The translations under genes were made by a program, and so were the position numbers. Below, in pieces: positions 9,256 to 17,230 of a DNA stretch of 64,000 nt (position 1 is the first letter of the stretch; each line of letters begins with the position of its first letter). Source of the stretch: Burkholderia savannae (lineage in GTDB: Bacteria; Pseudomonadota; Gammaproteobacteria; Burkholderiales; Burkholderiaceae). The DNA lies in assembly GCF_001524445.2 (NCBI RefSeq), contig NZ_CP013418.1:62001-126000 (forward strand). Direction: 5' to 3'. The notes beneath the pieces were generated by a model. That model was not told the origin of the DNA. It saw only the letters and a list, made by a program, of their open reading frames with translations, and searched no databases.

Positions 9256-10302
9256 ATGGACCACACGTTCTCCACGCCGCGCCGCGCGGTCGCGCTGCTG
9301 TCGCTCGCCGCGTTCTGCACGGCGGCGGGCGCGGCCGAGCTGACCGTCGTCAACTTCGGCGGCGCGAACGGCGACGCGCAGAAGGCCGCGTTCAACCAGC
9401 CGTTCGAGAAGGCGACCGGCAACAAGGTCACGACCGTCGAGTACAACGGCGAGCAGGCGAAGGTGAAGGCGATGGTCGAGGCGAAGCACGTGAACTGGGA
9501 CGTCGTCGAGGTCGAATCGGGCGATCTGAATCGCGGCTGCGACGAAGGGCTGTACGAGAAGCTCGACTGGACGAAGATCGCAAAGCAGTCCGATCTGATT
9601 CCCGAATCGCCGCAAACGTGCGGCGTCGGTTTCTTCGTCTGGTCGACGGCGCTTGCGTACAACGCGGACAAGCTGAAGAGCGCGCCCGCCGGCTGGGCCG
9701 ATTTCTGGGACGTGAAGAAATTCCCGGGCAAGCGCGGGATGCGCAAGGGCGCGCGCTACAACCTCGAGTTCGCGCTGATGGCGGACGGCGTCGCGCCGAA
9801 GGACGTCTACAAGGCGCTCGCGACGAAGGCGGGCCAGGACCGCGCGTTCAAGAAGCTCGACGAGCTGAAGCCGAACATCCAGTGGTGGGAGGCGGGCGCG
9901 CAGCCGCCGCAGTTTCTCGTCGCGGGCGATGTGGTGATGTCGACCGCGTACAACGGCCGGATCGGCGCCGCGCAAAAGGAAGGGAAGAACCTCAAGGTCG
10001 TCTGGAGCGGCAGCATCTACGATCTGGACTACTGGGCGATTCCCAAAGGCTCGCCGAACAAGGCGCTCGCCGAGCAGTACATCGCGTACACGCTCTCGCC
10101 TAAGCCGCAGCAGGCCTATGCGCAGCACATCTCGTACGGCCCCGCGAACGTCGCCGCGATCAAGGCGCTCGACGCGAAGACGCTTGCGAACCTGCCGAAT
10201 TCGCCGGCGAACGGCAAGAACGCGGTACTGCAGAACATCACGTTCTGGACCGATCACGGCGACGAGCTCGAGCAGCGCTTCGCCGCGTGGGCGTCGAAGT
10301 GA
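9256..10302 (+). CDS. Periplasmic solute-binding protein (PotD/PotF-like)
   Basis: A 348-residue extracellular binding protein of the spermidine/putrescine family. The signal peptide (RRAVALLSLAAFCTAAGA) is followed by the typical mature start ELTVVNFGGANGD. Family features include VEVESGDLNRGCDEGLYEKLDW, the CGVGFFVWSTALAYN segment, WADFWDVKKFPGKRGMRKG and the late WAIPKGSPNK segment. AGAGGAAA before the ATG at 9256 is a good ribosome site; the open frame upstream is not used. It hands substrate to the two permeases encoded next. Which amine it binds cannot be read from the sequence; the MocR neighbour hints at polyamine, GABA or a related amino compound. Confidence 0.9.
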   Translation: MDHTFSTPRRAVALLSLAAFCTAAGAAELTVVNFGGANGDAQKAAFNQPFEKATGNKVTTVEYNGEQAKVKAMVEAKHVNWDVVEVESGDLNRGCDEGLYEKLDWTKIAKQSDLIPESPQTCGVGFFVWSTALAYNADKLKSAPAGWADFWDVKKFPGKRGMRKGARYNLEFALMADGVAPKDVYKALATKAGQDRAFKKLDELKPNIQWWEAGAQPPQFLVAGDVVMSTAYNGRIGAAQKEGKNLKVVWSGSIYDLDYWAIPKGSPNKALAEQYIAYTLSPKPQQAYAQHISYGPANVAAIKALDAKTLANLPNSPANGKNAVLQNITFWTDHGDELEQRFAAWASK

Positions 10303-10401
10303 CGGCCGCATGAGCCGATGAAGCCACCGGCCGCGCGCGCCGCGATCATGGTGCGGCGCGCGCGGCGTTCCTTCGAACGGCGTTTCGGCCGGAGACAACC
10401 G

Positions 10402-11670
10402 TTGAATACGATGACGATCGCTACGCAGTCGGCGCCGCCGGCTCAATCGCTCAAGCGTGAACTGAAAGCGGCCGAGGCCAGGAAGCGCGCGACGGCGCTC
10501 TTGCTCGTCGCGCCGCTCGCGATATTCCTGCTGCTCGTGTTCGTGGTGCCGATCGGCGCGCTGCTCACGCGCGCCGTGCAGAATCCCGAGATCGCGACCG
10601 CGCTGCCGCACACGGTGGCCGCGCTGTCGAGCTGGGACCGCAAGGCGCCGCCCGCCGATGCCGCGTACGCGGCGCTTGCCGCCGACCTCACGCGGATCGC
10701 CGACGGCGAGGCGATGGGTGCGCTCGCGCGACGCCTGAACACCGAGATTCCCGGCTATCGGTCGCTCGTCGCGAAGACCGCGCGCGCGATGCCGTTGACG
10801 CGTGACGCAAACGCGCCGCTCGCGCCGGCCCAGGTACGCGCGAAGCTGATCGAGCTCGACGAGCGCTGGGGCGATCCGGCGTACTGGCAGGCGATCGCGA
10901 AGAACGGCAGCCGCTATTCGCCGTTCTATCTGCTCGCGGCGCTCGACCACCGGCAGGACGGCTTCGGCAGCGTCGTGCCCGCCGATCCCGATCAAGCGAT
11001 CTATCTCGCGATCTTCGGCCGCACGCTGCTGATCGGCTTCGCGGTCACGCTGTTCGCGCTCGCGCTCGGTTATCCGCTCGCATACTGGATCTCGACGTTG
11101 CCCGAGCGCCGCGCGAATCTCGCGATGATTCTCGTGCTGATTCCGTTCTGGACGTCGGTGCTCGTGCGCGTGGCCGCGTGGATCGTGCTGCTGCAAAGCG
11201 AGGGGCTCGTCAATCGCGCGCTGATCGACGTCGGGCTGATCTCGCAGCCGCTCGCGCTGCTGTTCAATCGCGTCGGCGTGTACATCTCGATGACGCACAT
11301 CTTGCTGCCGTTCATGATCCTGCCGCTCTACAGCGTGATGAAGTCGATTCCGCCGAGCTATCAGCGCGCGGCCGTGTCGCTCGGCAGCCATCCGTTCGCC
11401 GCGTTCTGGCGCGTGTACGTGCCGCAGACCTATCCGGGCGTGGGCGCGGGCGCGCTGCTCGTGTTCATCCTCGCGATCGGCTACTACATCACGCCCGCAT
11501 TGCTTGGCGGTCCGAATGATCAGATGGTCAGCTACTACGTCGCGTACTTCACGAACGTGACGATCAACTGGGGGATGGCGTGCGCGCTCGGCGGCCTGTT
11601 GCTCGCCGCGACGCTCGTGCTTTACGCGGTGTACGGCCGCTTCACGCGTTCGCAACCGAGCCTCGGTTGA
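10402..11670 (+). CDS. ABC transporter permease (PotB/PotH-like)
   Basis: A roughly 420-residue inner-membrane permease. One helix near residues 35-55 (ALLLVAPLAIFLLLVFVVPIG) is followed by a large periplasmic insertion of about 150 residues, then five helices; the EAA loop is in SIPPSYQRAAVSLGSHPFAAFWRVYVPQ (first part SIPPSYQRAAVSLGS). Long insertions after helix 1 are common in this permease subfamily. GGAGA at 10391-10395 is spaced seven bases from a TTG at 10402 but 16 from the next ATG at 10411, so TTG is preferred; the ATG would shorten the protein by three residues. The gene lies between the binding protein and the second permease. Confidence 0.87.
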   Translation: MNTMTIATQSAPPAQSLKRELKAAEARKRATALLLVAPLAIFLLLVFVVPIGALLTRAVQNPEIATALPHTVAALSSWDRKAPPADAAYAALAADLTRIADGEAMGALARRLNTEIPGYRSLVAKTARAMPLTRDANAPLAPAQVRAKLIELDERWGDPAYWQAIAKNGSRYSPFYLLAALDHRQDGFGSVVPADPDQAIYLAIFGRTLLIGFAVTLFALALGYPLAYWISTLPERRANLAMILVLIPFWTSVLVRVAAWIVLLQSEGLVNRALIDVGLISQPLALLFNRVGVYISMTHILLPFMILPLYSVMKSIPPSYQRAAVSLGSHPFAAFWRVYVPQTYPGVGAGALLVFILAIGYYITPALLGGPNDQMVSYYVAYFTNVTINWGMACALGGLLLAATLVLYAVYGRFTRSQPSLG

Positions 11671-11698
11671 GCGAAGACGGGTGAACAGGGAAACGAAC

Positions 11699-12538
11699 AT
11701 GAAACTGCTTGCGAAGCCGCTCTTTGCGCCGCACATGTCGGTGGTCGAGCGCGCGTGGTATTTCGCGCTGCGCGGCCTCGTCGTGCTGACGCTGCTGTAT
11801 CTGATCCTGCCTGTGCTCGCGATCGTGCCGCTGTCGTTCTCGTCGAGCACGTTCCTCGTCTATCCGATGCCGGGCTTCTCGATGCGCTGGTACGAGAACC
11901 TGCTCGCGTCCGACGAGTGGCGGATGGCCGCGAAGAACAGCTTCATCGTCGCGCCGGCGGCGACGCTCGTCGCCACCGTGCTCGGCACGCTCGCCGCGAT
12001 CGGCCTCACGAAGGCGGACTTTCGCGGCAAGGGCCTGCTGATGGCGGTGCTGCTGTCGCCGATGATCGTGCCCGTCGTCGTGGTGGGCGTCGGCATGTAT
12101 CTGTTCTTCGCGCCGCTCGGCCTTGCGAACACGTACACGGGGCTCATCTGCGCGCATGCGGCGATCGGCGTGCCGTTCGTCGTGACGACCGTCGCGGCGA
12201 CGCTGCAGGGATTCAACCAGAATCTCGTGCGTGCGAGCCTGTCGCTCGGCGCGAATCCGCTGACGACGTTCTTTCGCGTGACGCTGCCCGTGATCGCGCC
12301 GGGCGTGATGTCGGGCGCGCTGTTCGCGTTCGCGACGTCGTTCGACGAAGTGGTCGTCACGCTGTTCCTCGCGGGCGCCGACCAGACGACGCTGCCGCGC
12401 CAGATGTTCACCGGCATTCGCGAGAACATCAGCCCGACGATCGCCGCGCTCGCGACGATCCTCATCGTGTTCTCGACCTGTCTGCTGCTTGCGCTCGAAT
12501 GGCTGCGCGGGCGCAATGCGAAGCGCGCGGTGAGTTGA
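11699..12538 (+). CDS. ABC transporter permease (PotC/PotI-like)
   Basis: A 279-residue inner-membrane permease that pairs with the preceding one. It has six hydrophobic helices and the EAA loop QNLVRASLSLGANPLTTFFR, contacting the ATPase. The segment FSMRWYENLLASDEWRMAAKNS is characteristic of PotC/PotI proteins. The ATG at 11699 follows AGGGAAA at good spacing; a GTG 18 bases upstream is less likely. It ends the importer operon, 28 bases after the first permease stop, and is followed by a GC-rich hairpin. Confidence 0.9.
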   Translation: MKLLAKPLFAPHMSVVERAWYFALRGLVVLTLLYLILPVLAIVPLSFSSSTFLVYPMPGFSMRWYENLLASDEWRMAAKNSFIVAPAATLVATVLGTLAAIGLTKADFRGKGLLMAVLLSPMIVPVVVVGVGMYLFFAPLGLANTYTGLICAHAAIGVPFVVTTVAATLQGFNQNLVRASLSLGANPLTTFFRVTLPVIAPGVMSGALFAFATSFDEVVVTLFLAGADQTTLPRQMFTGIRENISPTIAALATILIVFSTCLLLALEWLRGRNAKRAVS

Positions 12539-12559
12539 GGCCGTGGTATTCGGAAGCAG

Positions 12560-12590
12560 GCGCGGCGCGCCTCCGGTCGCGCCGCGCTTG
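12560..12590 (+). terminator. GC-rich hairpin ending the importer operon
   Basis: GCGCGGCGCG (12560-12569) and its exact complement (12578-12587) with an 8-base loop, followed by only two T residues, 21 bases after the last permease stop. Three tandem CGCCTGC copies follow (12592-12612). It also lies downstream of the convergent sedolisin gene. Confidence 0.5.
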
Positions 12591-12664
12591 TCGCCTGCCG
12601 CCTGCCGCCTGCCGTCAATCGAGCGCCGCGCGGTTGCGCGCCGCGCTCGCCCACGAACGCCGGT

Positions 12665-14413
12665 TCAATTGAAGCCGCCCGAGCGGATCAGTTGGTTCAG
12701 GTTCGAGATGTCGATGCTGCCCCAGCCGGTCGGGTAGTCCCAGCCCTTCGACGCGTTGTAGCCGTAGCCCTGATAGCCGTTGTTGCCGGACGTGATGTCG
12801 TAGCGCACGAGCGACGCGTGCGTCAGGATCGAGTGATAGAAGCGCGCGGCCGGGAAGCCGAGGTTCGCGCCGTTCGCCGACAGGATTCGCGCCCAGAAGC
12901 CGCTGAAGATCGGCGCGGACAGGCTCGTGCCGCCGATCTGCTGCAACTGGCCGTAGTTGTAGATGTAGGCGCCGGTGCTTTGCGCGGCGTCGAACGACAC
13001 GTCGGGCAGTTTGCGGTGGCTGCCCGACTGCCACGACGGATTCGGCAGGATCGTGCTGATGCCGCCGCCCGTCGCCCACAGCTTGCCGTTGCCGTCGAGC
13101 CCTTCGTTCCACACGGTTTCGTTCGAGAACGCGCCCGACGACGACGTGTAGAGCGTCGTGCCGCCGATCGCGAGCACGTGCGGCGACGACGCGGGCCACG
13201 ATACCGAGTAGTTCGAACCGTCCGGATAGCCGCGGTTGTTGCATTCGTAGACGCCTTCGTCGCCTGACGACACCGCGAACGTCTGGCCCTGCGCGGCTGC
13301 CTGCGTGAAGATCTGCTCCTCGGCGGAGAGCGTGCCGTCGGCGTTCGCGTCGGTCTCGCACCAGCCGAGCGACACGTTGATCACTTTCGCCGCATTGTCC
13401 GACACGGCCTGGTTGAACGCCTGCGTGAGGCCGGTGTTGCCCGACGCGTTGAGGTCGGCCATGTAGAAGATCAGTTGTCCGACCTGACCGCCCGCGGAGC
13501 CGACGATCGACTGGCTGTCGAGATCCCATTCGCCCTGGCCTTCCTGATCGTCGCCGTAGTTGCCGCCCGAGCCGTTGGTCTGTACGGTTTGCGTCGACAC
13601 GTCCGGATAGCCGTTCGCGCTCGTGAACTGCTGCAGATCCGACAACGCTTGCGACACGCCGCCGATCGTCATGATGCCGACCGTCGCGTTCGTTGCGGTC
13701 GGCACGCCGGTCGCGTCGTAGAGCGCGGGGAATTCAGACGGATAGTGGCCCGTCGCCGTGCCGGACGCGAGCGCCTGCGGCTTCGCGATCGCGCCGATCT
13801 TCGAGAGCGGCCGCGCGCGCGCGACGTTCTGCAGGCCGAGCACGGAGCCGACGACATCGCCGAGCGCGCGCGGCACTTGCGCGCTCGACGCGTTCGCAAA
13901 GCCCGAGCGGCCCGCGTATTCGAAGTTCACGAGCGACGTGTTGAACGCTTGCTTCACCGTGCCCGCGGTGCCGCGCGCGGAGACTAGCATGCGGTTCGGC
14001 GCGACGCGAATGTCGACGAAGCCGCTCTTGCGCAGATAGTCGACGACTTGTTTCACCTGCGCGTTGGTGGGCGCGTAGTTCGACAGGAACTGCGCGCTCG
14101 TGATGAATTGCCGGTACTGCGAGCTATGCGGATCGTTGACGTTGCGCGCGATGGCCTTCAGTTGCTCGGCATTGCGCAGCTTCAGGCTGACCACGACGTG
14201 CGCCGCTTCGCCGGGCGCGACTTCGAGCGACGCGGCGTTCGCGTTGCGGGCGAGCGTCTCGATCTGCGCGTGATTCAAGAAAGCTTGGGTGTGCGTATCG
14301 ACCCAATCCGTCGCGCCGTATGCGACGCCGGCGGCGAACGCGAGCGGCCACACGCAGGCAAGGCGCCTGCACAGCGGGGAGAGGGTGAGTGCAAAATCGG
14401 CGGTCCTGTTCAT
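12665..14413 (-). CDS. Secreted S53 (sedolisin/pseudomonalisin) serine-carboxyl peptidase
   Basis: A 582-residue acid-active endopeptidase precursor. A signal peptide (to about residue 33, VAYGA) is followed by a Pro-kumamolisin activation domain (about 36-200) and a catalytic domain. The S53 triad is seen as Glu295 and Asp299 in GEWDLDS and Ser497 in GGTSLSAP; the oxyanion Asp385 is in SSGDEGVYE. The C-terminal segment with TSGNNGYQGYGYNASKGWDY and GWGSID matches the family calcium site. The ATG at 14413, after AAAGGA, gives a proper signal peptide; an upstream in-frame ATG would add 12 residues. The gene stands alone, with dyad repeats in its promoter suggesting regulated expression. Confidence 0.93.
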   Translation of the reverse strand: MNRTADFALTLSPLCRRLACVWPLAFAAGVAYGATDWVDTHTQAFLNHAQIETLARNANAASLEVAPGEAAHVVVSLKLRNAEQLKAIARNVNDPHSSQYRQFITSAQFLSNYAPTNAQVKQVVDYLRKSGFVDIRVAPNRMLVSARGTAGTVKQAFNTSLVNFEYAGRSGFANASSAQVPRALGDVVGSVLGLQNVARARPLSKIGAIAKPQALASGTATGHYPSEFPALYDATGVPTATNATVGIMTIGGVSQALSDLQQFTSANGYPDVSTQTVQTNGSGGNYGDDQEGQGEWDLDSQSIVGSAGGQVGQLIFYMADLNASGNTGLTQAFNQAVSDNAAKVINVSLGWCETDANADGTLSAEEQIFTQAAAQGQTFAVSSGDEGVYECNNRGYPDGSNYSVSWPASSPHVLAIGGTTLYTSSSGAFSNETVWNEGLDGNGKLWATGGGISTILPNPSWQSGSHRKLPDVSFDAAQSTGAYIYNYGQLQQIGGTSLSAPIFSGFWARILSANGANLGFPAARFYHSILTHASLVRYDITSGNNGYQGYGYNASKGWDYPTGWGSIDISNLNQLIRSGGFN

Positions 14414-14500
14414 CGAGTGTGTCCTTTTGAGAGAGTGCGACGTTGTCAAGCTCTGTCCCTTGTGGGGACGAGAGCGCGCTAAGCGTATGCGAGCACTCCG

Positions 14501-14556
14501 CTGTCCGGTAACTGACAGTTCGAATAGCTGTCACTGTTGACAGAGAAAAAATGACA
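14501..14556 (-). promoter_or_regulatory. Cluster of CTGTCA/TGACAG half-sites, lux-box-like
   Basis: Five half-sites lie 90-145 bases upstream of the sedolisin ATG: CTGTC 14501, TGACAG 14513, CTGTCA 14528, TGACAG 14538 and TGACA 14552. The pair at 14528-14543, CTGTCACTGTTGACAG, is a perfect six-base dyad over 16 bases with the CTGT-N8-ACAG form of LuxR-type binding sites in Burkholderia. Quorum-sensing control is inferred, not shown. Confidence 0.5.
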
Positions 14557-14773
14557 CGCCCGTTCACTATCTGAGTGATGAACGGATGATGAAAGGAAAA
14601 AGGACGGCGAATGAAATTTATTAGGATGATGAATGAAAGAGTGTGACGCGTGCGCGCGACATCTCTGATTTTCGACGGGTTCTTCTAGTAGTTTGCGTCG
14701 TGGCGACGGGCGGGGCCGACAGCACGGCGTCGATAAACGCCGTTGCCGATGCGCGCCTGCGCGCCGCCGTGGC

Positions 14774-14908
14774 TCACGGACGAAGCAGGTCGAAACCGGC
14801 GAACACGACGATGCCGCTCATCGCGATCATCGGCACCGAGTGCCGTCCCAGGTAGAGCATCGCGGCCGCTGACCAGCTCGCGATGAAGAACGCACCGATT
14901 CGCTTCAT
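14774..14908 (-). CDS. Small hydrophobic protein, possible
   Basis: A 44-codon reading frame whose product starts MKRIGAFFIASW, carries two hydrophobic stretches (about residues 5-20 and 24-40) and ends GFDLLRP. This is a plausible small inner-membrane protein with a Lys-Arg N-terminus, but the ribosome site is weak and no family is recognised. It is the only frame in the 14.5-15.7 kb gap with protein-like character. It might be chance. Confidence 0.35.
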   Translation of the reverse strand: MKRIGAFFIASWSAAAMLYLGRHSVPMIAMSGIVVFAGFDLLRP

Positions 14909-15747
14909 GACGGATTCGCGGCAACGGCCGCGTCGACAAATGGCGCGGAACCTGCCTCCGCGCGTGGCTCGATACATGGGCGCGAGTGACTGGATGCATT
15001 GCGCGCCGAAGCGCTCATTATAGGGTTTTCCCTTGGTCTGATGTTTGACGCATCGACGCAGGCGCGCCGACGCCAACGCATGCGCTCGCCGTGAGGACTT
15101 TTTAACGAAGCGCATCGTTAGGAAGACTTTCGATATCCGTGCGCGCGGGACGCATGCCGACGCCCGCATGCCGCGCGTGAGCGGTACGTCCATTACGTGA
15201 AGAGGGCGCGGGCGGCGCGGGCGCGATCGGCGGCGCACCGCGCCGATCGCGCCTACCAATTCTGGCAGTTGGGTATTCGCTTTGCCGCCGTCTAGATTGA
15301 TCTGGAATGCGTCGAACGGCGATGCTTCGGCATTCGAACGAACGATCGGGGAAAGGCCGGACGGCGTTCGACGAAGCATCGCATCCGTGCGGCCGCCGGC
15401 GATTTCGCGACGCGCTGCGCGAGTGCGCTCAACCGCGTCGGCGAGACCCCACCGAACCGGAAGCAGAAGGAGAAGACAAAAGCCGGAACGCCGACGAAAC
15501 GGGGCCGCACGCATCGACGATATCTGCCTCGCATGGGACGCTCGTCGCGGACGAAGCCGCATGCACGCCTGGCTTGATCGATTCGACGCGCAATGACTTG
15601 GCGCGAATGCTTCGTCGTCGAACAAGGTCGTGCGCGGCACCCGTCTTCGACGAGACAAGCGCCGCTGGCGGAAATCGCACGACCCGAATCACGACGACGC
15701 ACGGATGCGGTCGTGCCACACGAAAAATACATGACGGGGATCTTCAG
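14909..15747. other. Gap with no supported gene
   Basis: About 840 bases between the sedolisin area and the tyrosinase operon. Long frames on both strands are arginine-rich and of low protein character. No RNA gene or mobile element remnant was recognised. The right end holds the ribosome site (GGGGA) of the next gene. GC content is somewhat lower than in neighbouring genes. Confidence 0.5.
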
Positions 15748-16443
15748 ATGTTCCGCGCATCCAGCATCGGCTTCGTTCGGGCACGCTCGTCGCGCGCCGC
15801 CTGGCACGCGTTCGCGGGCTGGGCCGCTTGCGTGCTGCCCGTCGCCGTGTCGCACGCGCCGTTGTTCTCGCCATGGAACGCGGTGGCCGCGATCGCGTTC
15901 GCCGGCGTCGGGGCGATGCGCGCTTGCCCCGACGCGCGCGCCGACGTGTCGCACGACGCAATGCCCGATGTGCCGGGCGACGTGTTGCCCGACGTGTCGC
16001 CCGACGTGTCGCCGATAGCGGGCGCGATCGCGTTGAGCGGCGCACTGCTGGCGGATTTCGCGTCGACCTATCCGGAAGCGGTGCTCGCGTTGTGCAGCGG
16101 CGCGTCTTTCGTCGAGGGCTGGGCGCTGCACGTTCGCCTGTTCCCGTTCACGATTGCGGCGATGCTCGGGTTGAGCATCCTGTGCGGCGCGCGCGGCGAG
16201 CGAAAGCGGCGAGTCCGCTTGCCGAGGCGGATCGTCGACGTCGTCGTCGCGCTCGGCACGATGATGTTCGCGATGAACCTGTCGGCGATGCTGCTGAAGA
16301 CATGGGCCGATCTGGCAGGCTGGCCGTGGGGCGCGCACGGGCTCGTCTGCTCGATGCTGGTCGGCATGATGTTCCATCACGCGGCGACGCGGGCGATGGT
16401 CGATGCGATGAAGACAACGAGGGCAAGCCATGCGATCAACTGA
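15748..16443 (+). CDS. Hypothetical integral membrane protein
   Basis: A 231-residue protein I do not recognise. It has an N-terminal amphipathic stretch, a hydrophobic segment (WAACVLPVAVSHAPLF), a second one with AIAFAGVGAM, then an acidic low-complexity linker made of repeated PDV units (about residues 68-88), and at least three more hydrophobic segments. The C-terminal part (MLVGMMFHHAATRAMVDAMK) contains a paired histidine. GGGGA stands seven bases before the ATG. It overlaps the next gene by 14 bases, so translation is coupled and it belongs to the tyrosinase operon. The linker is encoded by tandem 12-bp repeats. A transport or copper-related role is conceivable but unproven. Confidence 0.65.
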   Translation: MFRASSIGFVRARSSRAAWHAFAGWAACVLPVAVSHAPLFSPWNAVAAIAFAGVGAMRACPDARADVSHDAMPDVPGDVLPDVSPDVSPIAGAIALSGALLADFASTYPEAVLALCSGASFVEGWALHVRLFPFTIAAMLGLSILCGARGERKRRVRLPRRIVDVVVALGTMMFAMNLSAMLLKTWADLAGWPWGAHGLVCSMLVGMMFHHAATRAMVDAMKTTRASHAIN

Positions 16444-17179
16444 TCTCTATCGAATCGGCATCGTCGTCTATGACGGCGTGGATCTGCTCGACGTCGCGGT
16501 GCCGCACGAACTGTTCGACTGGTTGGCGCGGATCGAGCCCGACGTGAACCCCGACGCGCCGCGTCGCGAAACGCACCTGATCTCGCTCGACGGGCCGTCC
16601 GTCACGACGCGCGACCGTGTGACGCTCGGCGGCGATCTGCCGAGCTTTCGCGATTGCGAGCACATCGATCTGCTCTGGGTGCCGGGGGGCGAGCCCGCCG
16701 AGTTGCAGCGCCTGATGCTCGATTCGGCGCGCATGGATTTCCTGGCGCGGCAGGCGGCGTTGGCGGACTATGCGGCTTCGGTGTGCGAGGGCGCGCTGCT
16801 CGCCGCCGCGGCCGGTTATCTGGACGGCTACAAGGCGACCACGCATTGGGCGTTTCGCTCCTGCCTCGCGCTGTTTCCGCGCATCGACGTGGTGCCGGGC
16901 TATCCGCGCTACGTCGTCGATCGCACGCGCATCACGGGCGGCGGCATATCGTCGGGGCTCGATGAAGCGCTGCAAATCATCGCGCTGCTGTCCGGCGAGC
17001 TCGTCGCCCGCAAGGTCCAGCTCAGCATCCAGTACAACCCCATTCCCCCATTTTCCGATGGCGATCCTTCAGTCGCTCGCCCGCCCGTGCTCGCGCCGGG
17101 CGAGGGCGGCACGTGCGCGTTTCCCGGCATGGCGCAGACCATCGCCCGGGTGCTCGCCGAACGGCTCGGTCATCGGTGA
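16430..17179 (+). CDS. DJ-1/PfpI family protein, isonitrile hydratase-like
   Basis: A 249-residue protein of the class I glutamine amidotransferase-like superfamily. The start IGIVVYDGVDLLDVAVPHELFD and the nucleophile elbow SVCEGALLAAAAGYLDG (Cys119), followed by KATTHW, match the isonitrile (cyclohexyl-isocyanide) hydratase subgroup, which hydrates isocyanides to N-formyl amines. No AraC-type DNA-binding domain follows, so it is an enzyme or chaperone-like protein rather than a GlxA-type regulator. It overlaps the upstream membrane-protein gene by 14 bases, and the tyrosinase gene starts 51 bases after its stop. The function in this operon is unknown; the actual substrate cannot be read from the sequence. 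Confidence 0.8.
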   Translation: MRSTDLYRIGIVVYDGVDLLDVAVPHELFDWLARIEPDVNPDAPRRETHLISLDGPSVTTRDRVTLGGDLPSFRDCEHIDLLWVPGGEPAELQRLMLDSARMDFLARQAALADYAASVCEGALLAAAAGYLDGYKATTHWAFRSCLALFPRIDVVPGYPRYVVDRTRITGGGISSGLDEALQIIALLSGELVARKVQLSIQYNPIPPFSDGDPSVARPPVLAPGEGGTCAFPGMAQTIARVLAERLGHR

Positions 17180-17230
17180 ATCCCGCGGCACGCCGAGGGC
17201 CCGCAACGCTACACGACAGAAGGAGTGGAC

